Source: Chryseobacterium capnotolerans
Lineage (GTDB): Bacteria > Bacteroidota > Bacteroidia > Flavobacteriales > Weeksellaceae
DNA length: 64,000 nucleotides
Direction: 5' to 3'
Assembly: GCF_021278965.1 (NCBI RefSeq)
Contig: NZ_CP065589.1
Location: 687,001 to 751,000 of the forward strand
The position numbers and the translations under genes were made by a program. Shown piece after piece: positions 39,325-49,848 of this stretch; the first letter of the stretch is position 1; each line of letters opens with the position of its first letter. The notes below the pieces were generated by a model. That model ran no database searches, had not been told where the DNA came from, and saw only the letters and a program-made list of their open reading frames with translations.

Positions 39325-40478
39325 ATGAGAATAGCTTATTGCTTTCACTCTCTTTTTCATCATGGAGGGGTAGAAAAGATACTTACCACAAAAGCCAATT
39401 ATCTTGTGCAAAATTTTGAATTTGAAGTTTTTATTATTACTTATAATCAAGGTGATAATCCTATTTTTTTTGAATTAGATAAAAGAATAAAACTAATAGA
39501 TATAGAAGTTGGTGAGTTTACACATCAAAATTCTAATTTTATCAGAAATAGAATTGCATATCAGGAATATAAAAAAAGTTTAAAAATAAACTTGCAAATG
39601 TTTTAAAAGAAATAAAGCCTGATTATAGTATTTCTTTGGGAGGGGCTGAATTTTATATTTTAAATTCAATTCAGGATGATGGTAGTATAAAATTGGCAGA
39701 ATATCATGTTACTATTGGTGCATTTGAATCAATTAATGAGTATTTAAAAGGTTTTCAAAAATTAAAAGCTAAGATCTCTTTCCAAAAGTTTATAAAAAAC
39801 ATTAGAAAGTACAATAAATTTATTGTTTTAACGAAAGGTGACGAAAATGAATGGAGCCGTTTCTCTAAAAATGTAATTACTATACCTAATCCTCAAACAT
39901 TTAAAATTAATCAAAAGGGTTTAACTTTACCAAGAGAAAAGCTTGCCGTTGCTGTAGGACGATTTGAACCTGAAAAACAATTGGATCAACTCATATTAAT
40001 TTGGAAAAGAGTTGTAGATAAATACCCGGACTGGAAATTGATTTTAAAAGGATCTGGGAGTCAAAGGGATTATTACCAAAAGCTTATTGATGATAATAAT
40101 TTGAAATCGAATGTTTTGCTAGAGCAGCCAGGTGTAGAAATGGATGCTTTTTATCGAAATGCATCTATGTATTTGATGGCTTCCAAATTTGAAGGATTTT
40201 CTTTAGTGATATTGGAGGCAATGCAGTCTGGTTTACCGGTTGTAGCTTATAATTGTAAATATGGGCCCTCAGAGCTTATAAGTGACGAAGAAAACGGTTT
40301 CTTGGTACCATTAAATCATAGTGAGGATTTTTTAGGAAAAATTTTTAAGTTAATAGAAGATGAAGAGCTAAGAAGAACAATGTCGGTTAAGGCTATTGAG
40401 AATGCTAAAAAATATGAAATCGAAAAAGTGATGGATATTTGGAAAAACCTTTTTGAGAAGTTACATAATGATAAATAA
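39325..40478 (+). CDS. GT4-family glycosyltransferase (one-base gap near 39582)
   Basis: A retaining GT-B enzyme in the cytosol or at the membrane. The first 90 codons (AYCFHSLFHHGGVEKILTTKANYL) form the acceptor domain start. At 39582-39586 five A's should be six: then LKNKLANVLKEIKPDYSISLGGAEFYIL continues. The donor domain has VAVGRFEPEKQLDQLI, LLEQPGVEMDAFYRNASMYLMASKFEGFSLVILEAMQSGLPVV, the E-x7-E motif of GT4. The restored length is 384. The 3' end overlaps the next gene by 11 bases. Confidence 0.87.
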
Positions 40479-41384
40479 GATTTATTTAATACAAGCCCAC
40501 CAATATCCTGAGCAATTATTTCGAATGATTAATAGATTGAATGAGGAGGGTACTCTTTTTTATATTCATATTGATTTTAAATCTGATTTGAATGAATTTC
40601 AGAAAATTATAAAGGGGGAAAATATTTTTTTTATAGAGAATAGAGTTGATTGTATTTGGGGAGATTTTTCGCAGGTTCAGGCAACACTCAATATGATACA
40701 AGAAGTTTTGAAAATAGATTATAATCCTAATACAAGGGTTGTCTTATTGAGCGGTCAAGATTATCCAATAAAATCACTAGACTTCATTAACGATTTTTTT
40801 GAAAAACATGAAGGCTTTTCTTTTATCAATATTGAAAATATAACCCAGTCCGGTAGCCATCATTTAAAAAATCTTAAGGCTTTTAAGCTTAATCATAGTA
40901 GCCAACGATATGACTTTACAATGATTTCAAAATATCATTATAAAAGTATTATCAAAGGAATAATCAATAGAAAAATTCAATTTAAAGATCTAGTATTAAT
41001 TTTCAAAACAAAGAAACTTCCCTTTCATATTACATTCTATAGAGGGTCAAATTGGTTTTCTTTTAATTATCTTACATTGCAAAAAATAATTGATTTTTAT
41101 AATGATCATAAAAATGATTTAGAATTTTTTTTCAAACAAACTTTGTGCCCTGACGAAATCTTTTTCCATAGTATACTTATACATCTAAAAAAAGATGATA
41201 ATACAATAAATATTATGCCTTCACTTACTTATGATAATTGGATTAGGGAAGGAGTTGAATTACCTGTTACATTCAAAAAGAAGATATGCATGAGCTATTA
41301 TCTCAACCAGAGTATAAGTTATTTGCTAGAAAATTTGATACAAGTTTAGATTCTAGGGTGTTGGACGAATTGGATAAAATATAA
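40468..41384 (+). CDS. GT14-like (core-2/I-branching type) glycosyltransferase (one-base gap near 41280)
   Basis: Resembles the beta-1,6-N-acetylglucosaminyl/xylosyltransferase family. MINKIYLIQAHQYPEQLFRMI (N-terminus), FYIHIDFKSD, FIENRVDCIWGDFSQVQATL, VVLLSGQDYPIKS and RGSNWFSFNY, CPDEIFFHSIL are the recurring blocks. The start at 40468 is preferred to an upstream ATG because it begins the conserved strand. The five-A run about 41277-41281 should be six: the protein then ends ELLSQPEYKLFARKFDTSLDSRVLDELDKI at 41384, four bases before the next ATG, instead of stopping at 41349. The restored length is 305. Donor and linkage are unknown. Confidence 0.85.
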
Positions 41385-41388
41385 AATT

Positions 41389-42381
41389 ATGGCTAAAGTA
41401 TCGATCTTAGTTCCTATTTATGGAGTCGAAAAATTTATTGAAAGATGTGCTATTTCTTTATTTGAACAGACCTTTGATGATATTGAATATATATTTGTAA
41501 ATGATCAATCAAAAGATAAATCCATTGAAATTCTTGAAAATGTTATTTTACGTTATCCAAACCGAAATAAGAATATTAAAATAATAAATCATATTGTTAA
41601 TAAAGGATTAGCCGGTGCTAGAAATACAGGGATAGCAAATGCAACAGGAGATTATATTTTACATATTGATAGTGATGATTATATAGAATTAAATACAATT
41701 GAATTATTATATAACAAAGCGATTAATGATAATGCGGATATAGTAGTTTGTAACTTTTTTCTTGAATGGAGTCATACACAAAAGAAAGTAATTCAATCCT
41801 TTAATGGAAATGTAAACATTTTTATCGAAAATATCTTAGCGGGAAAGATTGTAACATCAGTGTGGAATAAGTTGATCAAGAGGAGTTTATATGTAGATAA
41901 TAATATCCATGCAATTGAAGGTGTTAATTTGGGAGAAGACTTTGTAACAATTCCAAAGCTTATATATTATTCTCAAAAGATTTCAAAAGTGAGTGATTGT
42001 TTGTACCATTATGTTCAGATAAATGCCAATTCATATACAAAAAAGATATCCGATAAAAATATAGAAAATTTAGTTAGTGTATATTCAGAATTAGAAATTT
42101 TTTTTAAAAATACACCTAATTCTAAAGATTTCTTATCTTCAATGCGTAAAAGTAAACTTATCAAGAAGATAGAGCTTTTATTACGATCAAATCGGGAAAA
42201 TTTTGATAAAATTGTAAACTTATTTCCCGATACAGATAATATACAGAATGTAAATTTTTTAAATGGTAGAGATAAAATAGTATTTTACTTAATGAAAAGA
42301 AAAAGTAATACGGCATTGAAGGGGTATATAAATTTATATAGCAATTTGTTTTTATTGATTCAGAAGATAAAGGGTAGGTAA
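41389..42381 (+). CDS. GT2-family glycosyltransferase
   Basis: An inverting GT-A enzyme of 330 residues. VSILVPIYGVEKFIERCAISLFEQTFDDIEYIFVND (first 38 residues, described by its ends) is the nucleotide-binding start. LAGARNTGIANATGDYILHIDSDDY (about 74-98) contains the DxD metal motif DSDD, and NLGEDFVTIPKLIYYS (about 180-195) provides the catalytic-base ED pair. The C-terminal 120 residues are variable and helical. It adds one sugar to the lipid-linked repeat. The sugar cannot be predicted. Confidence 0.9.
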   Translation: MAKVSILVPIYGVEKFIERCAISLFEQTFDDIEYIFVNDQSKDKSIEILENVILRYPNRNKNIKIINHIVNKGLAGARNTGIANATGDYILHIDSDDYIELNTIELLYNKAINDNADIVVCNFFLEWSHTQKKVIQSFNGNVNIFIENILAGKIVTSVWNKLIKRSLYVDNNIHAIEGVNLGEDFVTIPKLIYYSQKISKVSDCLYHYVQINANSYTKKISDKNIENLVSVYSELEIFFKNTPNSKDFLSSMRKSKLIKKIELLLRSNRENFDKIVNLFPDTDNIQNVNFLNGRDKIVFYLMKRKSNTALKGYINLYSNLFLLIQKIKGR

Positions 42382-42386
42382 TAATT

Positions 42387-43586
42387 ATGGAAAGAAAAGG
42401 TAAAATTGAGTTTAATTTATTAACTGTATTAACTTATTTAGTGTCCCCATTTTTGGCACTTCCATTAATTCTATATGGAATGATAAAAAACATGCGAATG
42501 AGTGCCTTTTTTTATGGTATTTCCGTTGCATTTGTAAGCTTTTTATATATTCCACCTTTTGAATGGGATAAAGCAAGGCATATGGAGTTTTACAATTTTT
42601 CAAAAATTCTATCATTAAAAGAATTTTTTGAAATAAATTTTAAATCTCAGCCTGATTTTATATTCAGACTTCTTTTGTTTATTGGGGCTCAAATAAATAT
42701 CAATGTTCACTATATATTTTTCTTTGTTACCTTTATAACGGTTTATCTAATTTTTAAAGTTTACTTTAAAGAATATAATAAACCTAACATAATAGGGAAA
42801 TATAGCCTATTAATAGTACCTCTTTTTATTTTCTCAATATCATATACAGATATAATATCGGGATTGAGATATACTCTTGCAATTAGTTTTATCTTTTACG
42901 GATATTATACGGGGCTCCTAGAAAAGAAGAAATCCTCTGTAATATGGATTCTATTAGGTGTATTTACACACTTTTCTGTAATTCTATTTGCTCTTTTATT
43001 TATTTTTTTTCCACTCACTAAAAATATAAAATTGAAGTGGCTCAAACTTGCTCTATTATTTTCAACCTTTTTTATATTGATACCCGAAAAAATAATGTTA
43101 CAATTTTTTGTAGGTATAGGTATGGGAGATGTTGTTGATGCAAAACTTAATGCATATTTAGATAAAACAGTAATCGTAGAAGTAGATAGCTTTGCCGTGA
43201 AAGTAATCAATTTTTTTAATGTAATTTGGGTAATTATCTTAAATGGCGTTTTATTATTAAGAAAAAATAAGAATGAGTCAGTTTATGTGAGAATACTGAT
43301 GATATTACTTATAACGACTAATATATTTATTTCATTTCCTATTATTTACAATAGATATAATTTGTTCTTAAAATTGTTCTTGGTACTTTTTTTGCTTAGA
43401 GAAGAAGTCCAATACAATAAAATCAAACTAACACTTGTATTTACTACTTTTCTTTTTATGATCTTTTTTAATCAAATTATAGTGATGAGAGTTGTTTTGG
43501 TGGATATGCTTCAGCCAGAGTTTCAAAAATGGAGCTTTATCTATACTATTTTCGAAAATAATTTTGGATTAAAAGATATTAAGTAA
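42387..43586 (+). CDS. EpsG/Wzy-like polysaccharide polymerase
   Basis: A 399-residue integral membrane protein with about eleven hydrophobic segments. FEWDKARHMEFYNF in the first large loop (about 54-67), SGLRYTLAISFIFYGYY (about 157-173) and GVFTHFSVILFALL (about 191-204) are the recurring blocks of the EpsG family, whose members polymerise repeat units or export polymer. It is the only polymerase candidate in the locus and sits amid the glycosyltransferases, as Wzy genes usually do. It begins five bases after the GT2 gene. Confidence 0.85.
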   Translation: MERKGKIEFNLLTVLTYLVSPFLALPLILYGMIKNMRMSAFFYGISVAFVSFLYIPPFEWDKARHMEFYNFSKILSLKEFFEINFKSQPDFIFRLLLFIGAQININVHYIFFFVTFITVYLIFKVYFKEYNKPNIIGKYSLLIVPLFIFSISYTDIISGLRYTLAISFIFYGYYTGLLEKKKSSVIWILLGVFTHFSVILFALLFIFFPLTKNIKLKWLKLALLFSTFFILIPEKIMLQFFVGIGMGDVVDAKLNAYLDKTVIVEVDSFAVKVINFFNVIWVIILNGVLLLRKNKNESVYVRILMILLITTNIFISFPIIYNRYNLFLKLFLVLFLLREEVQYNKIKLTLVFTTFLFMIFFNQIIVMRVVLVDMLQPEFQKWSFIYTIFENNFGLKDIK

Positions 43587-43646
43587 AATCAATATAGTTT
43601 TATATAGTAAAAATTTCATAAATACATTATTAATATACTTTTATAA

Positions 43647-44712
43647 ATGAGAATAGGCTTACTAGTTGGAGATATTACTAGACCAGGAGGAACTGAGAAA
43701 GCGTTAATAAGTTTGATAAAGCTTTTTGGCAAAGAACACGATTTTGTAATTTTCAGCCCTGCATCTAATGAGGAAAATGTACCTTTTATAAAATCCCGAG
43801 TCAGGTCAAAGTTCATCATTTTAATTTGAGAAGTATTCCTAATACTCTATTTGATAAAATCAAATGGTATAAAAAGTTTTATCAACTTTTAAAAAAAGAA
43901 ACTAATAAAGAGTTATTTGATTATTTAATAGGGTATGGACATAGTATGAGTATTATATTATCTTTTTTTTCCAAAAATAATATGAGCCTATATGCCTACG
44001 AGCATGCAGACTATCAAACAATGCCTGTTTTGACAAAAATGCTTGTAAATATGCTATATAAGAAATTGACTGGTATTATTGTTCTATCAAAACCAGCTTA
44101 TATTAATTTTAAGCATTTAAATAAAAATGTATTGGTAATCCCTAATTATATTGAAATCCCTGATAATCAAACTGGAAATATAAAGAAAGATAGGATTATT
44201 ATGGTAGGGAGATTAAGTGAAGAAAAAGGCTATGAAAGAATAATCCCCATTGCAGAAAAGCTAAAACAAGATTTTCCTACTTGGATGATCGATATTTTTG
44301 GTGATGGCCCTTTAATGAATCATTTAGAACAGCTCTATTTAGATAATGATCTGATGAATGTAAAACTGCATGGTTCAGTAAAAAATATCAATCAAGAGTT
44401 AAATATCGCGAAAATTTTTATCATGACATCGTATACCGAAGCTATGCCGTTTGTTATTTTAGAAGCTAAAACTTTTGAGTTGCCTGTTATTGCCTATGAA
44501 AATGAAGGGGCTAAGCTTTTAATTTCAGACAGTATTGATGGCTTTTTAATTAAAGAAAATGATACTGTGGCTTTTTATGAAAAGTTGAAAAGCTTAATTT
44601 TAAATGAACAAGATCGGATTGAAAAAGGGAAAAAGGAAGGCAAAGCCTTTCGGAATATAGTACAGAAGTTGTGAAAAATAAATGGAACAAAATATTTAAT
44701 TTAAGGTCATGA
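43647..44712 (+). CDS. GT4-family glycosyltransferase (two one-base gaps)
   Basis: A GT-B enzyme. MRIGLLVGDITRPGGTEKALISL is a typical N-terminus. The T run 43784-43787 has four T's where five are needed to read VPFYKIPSQVKVHHFNLRSIPN. A second gap lies at 44648-44650 (TTT for TTTT): with it the end becomes KAFSEYSTEVVKNKWNKIFNLRS and the stop falls at 44710-44712, giving a classic ATGA overlap with the next gene at 44709. IIMVGRLSEEKGYERI and SYTEAMPFVILEAKTFELPVIAYENEG mark the donor domain. The restored length is 355. Confidence 0.87.
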
Positions 44713-45799
44713 AAATTGTTTTCGATAATATTATATTTTGGTTACAGAGATCTGGAGGTGGCTCTGTTTATTGGACAGAGTTGATAAAGAGGTTTAACAA
44801 TTTGGAAGGTATTGATGTGAAGTTTTATGATGAAAAAGAAAATTGTAATAATATATTTAGGAAAGAGATCAAATTAAAAAATGTATCTATTGAAAATTTT
44901 CTGCATCTAAAAATAAGGAGATATTTAAATTTCAGGGAAAGAATTGAAGAAAAGAGCATTTTTCATTCTAGCTATTTTAGAGTCTCCAAATCTAAAAACG
45001 CTATCAATGTTACCACAATACATGATCTAACTGCAGAGAAATTTACTACAGGGCTTGGTAGATTTGTTAATTATCATCAAAAAAAACATGCCATAAAAAA
45101 CTCAGATGGAATTATATGTATCTCTGAGAATACGAAAAAGATTTACTGGAGTTTTTTCCAGAAGTGGAAAATAAAAAAATAAGAGTTATTTATAACGGTG
45201 TCAGTGATGATTTCTTCAAAATTGAACATAATTTTAATTTAGGTGAAATAGACAAAAGGTTCTTATCCTTAGAAGATACTAAATATCTTTTGTTTGTCGG
45301 ACGTAGAAATTCATATAAGAATTTTCATTTGGTGGTAAAAGCTGCTTGTCTGGTTAAAAGTGAATATAAATTAGTCATAGTTGGAGAAGAATTGAATAAA
45401 GAGGAATATGCTTTAATTAACAAATATTTAGGTGACCATTTTATTATTTTCAATAAATTGGATAATAATAAATTAAATTATTTATATAATAAAGCTTTTG
45501 TTTTACTATACCCTTCTCTTTATGAGGGGTTTGGTATTCCTATTGTTGAGGCAATGAAAGCACACTGTCCTGTAATTGCAGCAAATAATTCGTCAATACC
45601 AGAAGTTGCTGGAGATGCTGCAATTCTTTATGATAATATTAATGAAAATTTAATTGTGGATGGAATTAAAAAGTTGGAAAGTACATCATTTAGAGCTGAT
45701 ATAATTAAAAAAGGTATTCAACAATTTCCTAAATTTGACTGGAATAAAACATATTTAAATTATTTAGAATTTTATAAAGAACTATATGATGGGAAATAA
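44709..45799 (+). CDS. GT4-family glycosyltransferase (one-base gap near 45135)
   Basis: A GT-B enzyme starting MKIVFDNIIFWLQRSGGGSVYW. The acceptor domain includes VTTIHDLTAEKF and CISENTKKD. The five-A run at 45135-45139 should be six: the sequence then reads TKKDLLEFFPEVENKKIRVIYNGVSDDF and continues into the donor domain with YLLFVGRRNSYKNF and LLYPSLYEGFGIPIVEAMKAHCPVIAANNSSIPEVAGDAA, the signature of the mannosyl/glucosyltransferase GT4 branch. The restored length is 363. It overlaps the upstream gene by four bases and the next by 14. Confidence 0.88.
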
Positions 45800-46385
45800 A
45801 TTAACACAATATGGTTTTTTTGGGGTGCTAAAGATGGCATTGAATCTGTTTAAAACAAAGCTGACATTTTCTAACGCCCGGATTATTCGTTTCCCAATTG
45901 ATATAAGAGGGAAAAAATTTATCAAAGTTTCGAAAGGATTCACAACAGGTGTGGGTTGTAGAATGGAAGCTTACCCAGAACATAACCAAGCTACTATGTT
46001 TTTTGGGGAAAATTTTCAAATGAATGACTATGTGCATATTACTGCAATAGAAAAGGTGCAAATCGGAAATAATGTACTTTTTGCAAGTAAAATATATGTC
46101 TCAGATTGTTCTCATGGGAGCTATTCAGGAGATGAAAATGACTCAGATCCTACTTCAATTCCACACGATAGAAAATTGTTTTCAAAACCGGTCATTATTG
46201 AAGATAATGTTTGGCTAGGAGAATTTGTTTCTGTTTTACCAGGAGTTACAATTGGTAAAGGCACTATTGTTGGTGCAAATTCGGTGGTATCAAAAAGTTT
46301 ACCACCAAATGTGATTGCAGTGGGAATACCTGCAAAACCTATAAAAAAATATAATTTTGAAACCCAACATTGGGAAAAAATATAA
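45786..46385 (+). CDS. Left-handed beta-helix (hexapeptide) acyltransferase
   Basis: A 199-residue soluble O-acyltransferase of the WcaF/NodL/xenobiotic type, probably acetylating a sugar of the repeat unit from acetyl-CoA. Hexapeptide coils run from about residue 75 (VQIGNNVLFASKIYVSDCSHG) to 185. The catalytic His is in SDCSHGSY, a loop interrupts the helix at about 110-135, and VIIEDNVWLGEFVSVLPGVTIGKGTIVGANSVV and AVGIPAKPIK form the end. There are two adjacent ATG codons (45786, 45789). The former is used here; either gives the same protein minus one Met. Confidence 0.9.
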   Translation: MMGNKLTQYGFFGVLKMALNLFKTKLTFSNARIIRFPIDIRGKKFIKVSKGFTTGVGCRMEAYPEHNQATMFFGENFQMNDYVHITAIEKVQIGNNVLFASKIYVSDCSHGSYSGDENDSDPTSIPHDRKLFSKPVIIEDNVWLGEFVSVLPGVTIGKGTIVGANSVVSKSLPPNVIAVGIPAKPIKKYNFETQHWEKI

Positions 46386-46406
46386 AAAATACAAATCTAC
46401 TTTACT

Positions 46407-47540
46407 ATGAAAGATATATTGATAACAGGGGGAGCTGGTTTTATAGGATCTAATCTTGCTTTAAAACTTATTGATAAGGGTTATAATATTACGGTGTTGG
46501 ATAATCTTTCGCCACAAATACATGGTGAAAATCCTACTGAAACGTCACCATTATATTTAAGTATTAAAGATAAAGTGAAATTTATCTTGGGAACAGTTAC
46601 TAGCGAAGAAGATTGGAAAGATGCTATTAAAGGTCAGGATGCTATTATACATTTTGCTGCTGAAACAGGGACTGGACAGTCTATGTATGAAGTGAAAAAG
46701 TATATTGATGTTAATATTAATGGTACTGCTTTATTATTAGATTTATTAGTGAACACAGAGCACAAAATTAAAAAAGTAATTGTTGCTTCTTCACGTTCCA
46801 TCTATGGAGAAGGAAAATATATTAGTCAAGAATTGGGGGTTGTATATCCTACACAACGTACTGCGGATTATATGGATCTAGGAGATTTTGAAGTGAAATA
46901 TCCTGGCTCCTCAGCATTGACACTAGTAGGAACGGACGAAACATCTAAAATTCACCCTTCTTCTGTTTATGGAATTACCAAACAAAATCAAGAACAGATG
47001 ATTTTAACGGTTTGTTCTACAATAGGGATTGCTGGTGTTGCTTTCCGGTACCAAAATGTTTATGGACCAGGACAATCTTTAAAAAACCCATATACTGGAA
47101 TTTTATCTATTTTTTCTACTCAAATTAAAAATGGGAACAGCATTAATATTTTTGAAGATGGAAAAGAAACTAGAGATTTTGTTTTCATTGATGATGTTGT
47201 GGATGCAACGATTTTAGGTTTAGAAAAAGAGGAGGCAAATAATCAAGTTTTTAATGTAGGAACTGGAGTTGCAACTAATGTTTTAGAAGTTGCTAATGGA
47301 CTTGCTAAAAATTATGGAGTTGATGTTCCTATAAAAGTTTCAGGAAACTATCGTTTAGGAGATATCCGTCATAATTATGCTGATTTAACAAAGATAAATA
47401 CTCTTTTAGGTTTTGAGCCAAAAGTTACTTTTGAAAAAGGTCTTAAGAAGTTTACAGATTGGGTAAATACTCAGGAAATACAAAAAGATCAATACCAAAA
47501 GTCGATTGATGAAATGAAAGCTAAAGGATTATATAAATAA
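46407..47540 (+). CDS. NAD-dependent sugar epimerase/dehydratase (extended SDR)
   Basis: A 377-residue cytosolic nucleotide-sugar enzyme. ITGGAGFIGSNLAL (residues 6-19) binds NAD. ASSRSIYGEGKY and IHPSSVYGITKQNQEQ (Ser, Tyr and Lys of the catalytic set, about 190-200) and FRYQNVYGPGQSLKNPYTGI follow. NPYTGILSIF and GKETRDFVFIDDVVDA are characteristic of the C-terminal domain. The long insertion between the two Ser/Tyr regions recalls dTDP-L-rhamnose 4-epimerases (6-deoxy-L-talose formation), but UDP-sugar epimerases look similar, so the substrate is left open. Confidence 0.85.
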   Translation: MKDILITGGAGFIGSNLALKLIDKGYNITVLDNLSPQIHGENPTETSPLYLSIKDKVKFILGTVTSEEDWKDAIKGQDAIIHFAAETGTGQSMYEVKKYIDVNINGTALLLDLLVNTEHKIKKVIVASSRSIYGEGKYISQELGVVYPTQRTADYMDLGDFEVKYPGSSALTLVGTDETSKIHPSSVYGITKQNQEQMILTVCSTIGIAGVAFRYQNVYGPGQSLKNPYTGILSIFSTQIKNGNSINIFEDGKETRDFVFIDDVVDATILGLEKEEANNQVFNVGTGVATNVLEVANGLAKNYGVDVPIKVSGNYRLGDIRHNYADLTKINTLLGFEPKVTFEKGLKKFTDWVNTQEIQKDQYQKSIDEMKAKGLYK

Positions 47541-47547
47541 TATATTT

Positions 47548-48582
47548 GTGGATTTACATGCATTAAAAGGAAAAAATATCTTATTTTTTTTAGTAAAAAA
47601 TTTTGGATCTTATAATCTAATTGTAGATAAATTAGAATCATATGGTGCTAATGTCATCCATTATGATGAAAGGCCTGCCAATAATAATTTTACAAAAGGT
47701 ATTTTAAGAGTTGCTCCTAATTTGATAAAAAATAATATTATCCAATATTATAACTCAATATTAAAGGATCTGGACAACATAGAATTGGATTATGTGTTGG
47801 TCATTAGGGGGGAAGTTGTTCCTGCATTTTTTAAAAAAAATTAAAGAGAAAAATCCAGATTGTACTTTAATTTTTTATAACTGGGATTCTTTTAAAAATA
47901 CTCCTAATACATCTGATCATTTAGATTTGTATGATAAGTCATTTTCATTTGACCTGGAAGATTCAAAGAGATTTCAAATTAATTTTCTTCCACTTTTTTA
48001 CTATGATCAGTTCAATATTGGTTTAAATGATTCTACGGTTAAAAAATATGATTTATTGTTTTTAGGAACGGCCCATTCAGATCGATATATTATTGCTAAT
48101 AAACTTAGTAAATGGTGTACTGAGAATGGCCTTGCATCATTCAATTATTTTTTTATGCAAGGAAAATTAGTCTATTTTATTAAACGTATACTAGATCCTA
48201 CCTTTAAAAAATTTGATTATAAAAAATTGAGTTTTAATTCCTTGACGACTTCGGAAATGGTAGATTTTTATAAACAGTCAAAAGTAGTTTTGGATATTAA
48301 TCATCCTTATCAGACAGGGCTTACTATGAGGACGTTTGAGGCGATTGGTGCAAACAAAAAGCTTATTACTACCAATTCTGAAATAAAGAAGTATCCTTTT
48401 TATAATGAAAATAACTTTTATATTATTGATCGGGAAAACTTAATTGTAGACAAGAGTTTTTTTGAAAATGATTTTCAACCATTAGAAAATAATCTATATC
48501 AAAAATTATCTATGGAGGGGTGGCTAGAAAGTTTGTTTACAAAAAGAATGTAGAATACTGGAATAGGATGTTGAAAAATTAA
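47548..48582 (+). CDS. Glycosyltransferase-like protein (two homopolymer breaks)
   Basis: Starts with GTG at 47548 ([22 protein letters not shown]). The frame changes in the T6/A8 stretch 47827-47840: removing one T reads [31 protein letters not shown]. Near the end, the A run 48540-48545 lacks one A: with it the protein ends [17 protein letters not shown] at 48582, instead of 48553, and the next gene starts 14 bases later. The restored length is 344. [45 protein letters not shown] is a GT-B donor-domain pattern like CgeB/Eps-type transferases. The exact family is uncertain. Confidence 0.75.
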
Positions 48583-48595
48583 TATATTGAAGAAG

Positions 48596-49201
48596 ATGTA
48601 TAAAAATTTTTTCAAAAGACTTTTCGATTTTTTTATTGCACTTTTGGGGTTAACTATATTATCTCCAATCTTTATTGTAGCTGTGATTGGTTTGTATTTT
48701 GCCAATCGTGGGAAACCTTTTTTCTTCCAGGAAAGACCAGGGCTTAATGAGAAAAAATTTAAAATCATTAAGTTTAAAACAATGAACGATAAAAAAGATG
48801 AAAATGGAAATCTTTTATCAGACGCAGAACGGATGACTGCCATTGGGCAAATTGTTCGAAAAACTTCTCTGGATGAAATACCTCAGTTACTTAATGTGAT
48901 TAAAGGAGATATGTCTCTCATTGGACCACGTCCGCTTTTGGTACAGTATTTACCACTTTATAGTGAACACCAGGGAAGAAGACATGAAGTTAGGCCAGGT
49001 ATTACAGGATGGGCACAAGTGAATGGAAGAAATGCTATTTCTTGGGAAGAAAAATTTAACTTTGATGTTTGGTATGTAGAGAACATATCATTTATATTAG
49101 ATGTGAAAATCTTCTTTTTAACTATAAAAAAGGTATTTATCAGAGAAGGAATTTCACAAACAGGGCAGGCAACAATGGAACCATTTAAAGGCAACAATTA
49201 G
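48596..49201 (+). CDS. Phosphoglycosyl transferase (PglC/WcaJ-C type), first copy
   Basis: A monotopic membrane enzyme that moves a sugar-1-phosphate to undecaprenyl phosphate and starts repeat-unit assembly. It has 201 residues from ATG 48596 (a TTG nine bases upstream is rejected). One re-entrant hydrophobic helix ([24 protein letters not shown], about 11-34, ends given) is followed by [11 protein letters not shown], the catalytic Asp-Glu in [26 protein letters not shown] and [13 protein letters not shown]. Followed at once by PglD- and PglE-like genes, it fits transfer of a diacetylbacillosamine-type sugar. Confidence 0.92.
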   Translation: MYKNFFKRLFDFFIALLGLTILSPIFIVAVIGLYFANRGKPFFFQERPGLNEKKFKIIKFKTMNDKKDENGNLLSDAERMTAIGQIVRKTSLDEIPQLLNVIKGDMSLIGPRPLLVQYLPLYSEHQGRRHEVRPGITGWAQVNGRNAISWEEKFNFDVWYVENISFILDVKIFFLTIKKVFIREGISQTGQATMEPFKGNN

Positions 49202-49205
49202 AAAA

Positions 49206-49847
49206 ATGAAAAAAATAGCAATTATTGGAGCAGGAGGATTTGGACGTGAAGTAAAAATGCTGATTGATCATATTAATCAAAAAGAAAATCAATTTGAGCT
49301 TATAGGTTTTTTTGATGATAAAGAATATGATGGTCAAATTAATGGACTTCCACATTTGGGAAAAGTATCAAGTGTAAACGATATTGATTACCCCCTTGGA
49401 ATAGCAGTAGCTATAGCAGATCCAAAAATTAAAAAAAGAATAATTGAAGGTATTAATAATTCTAATATTGAATTTCCAAATTTAATTCATCCAACAGTTA
49501 TTATTGGGGATGACAATGTTAAATTAGGTCAAGGAAATATTATTTGTGCAAGTGCTATCATAACAGTTGATATTGAAATTGAAGATTTTATTATTTTAAA
49601 CCTTTTCTGTACTGTAGGTCATGATACTAAGATTAAGAGTTATAGTTCTTTCATGCCAAGTGTGAATATTTCAGGGGAAGTAATAATCAATAATGGGGTA
49701 TATGTGGGAACAGGTGCTAAAATTATCAATTTACTCGAGATAGGTGAAAATACTATTATAGGAGCTGGAGCAGTTGTTTCTAAAAGTCTTCCTGCCAATT
49801 GTACAGCTGTTGGTATTCCTGCTAAACCAATAAAATTTCATGAATAA
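49206..49847 (+). CDS. PglD-like sugar N-acetyltransferase
   Basis: A 213-residue NeuD/PglD-family enzyme expected to acetylate the 4-amino group of a UDP-4-amino sugar from acetyl-CoA. IAIIGAGGFGREVKMLID (residues 4-21) is the N-terminal Rossmann sugar-nucleotide domain, with FFDDKEYDGQINGLPHLG after it. The left-handed beta-helix starts near 95 (PTVIIGDDNVKLGQGNIICASA), contains the catalytic His in LFCTVGHDTKI (about 137) and ends AVGIPAKPIKFHE. It lies four bases after the phosphoglycosyl transferase and just before the aminotransferase, the Pgl gene combination. Confidence 0.92.
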   Translation: MKKIAIIGAGGFGREVKMLIDHINQKENQFELIGFFDDKEYDGQINGLPHLGKVSSVNDIDYPLGIAVAIADPKIKKRIIEGINNSNIEFPNLIHPTVIIGDDNVKLGQGNIICASAIITVDIEIEDFIILNLFCTVGHDTKIKSYSSFMPSVNISGEVIINNGVYVGTGAKIINLLEIGENTIIGAGAVVSKSLPANCTAVGIPAKPIKFHE

Positions 49848-49848
49848 A

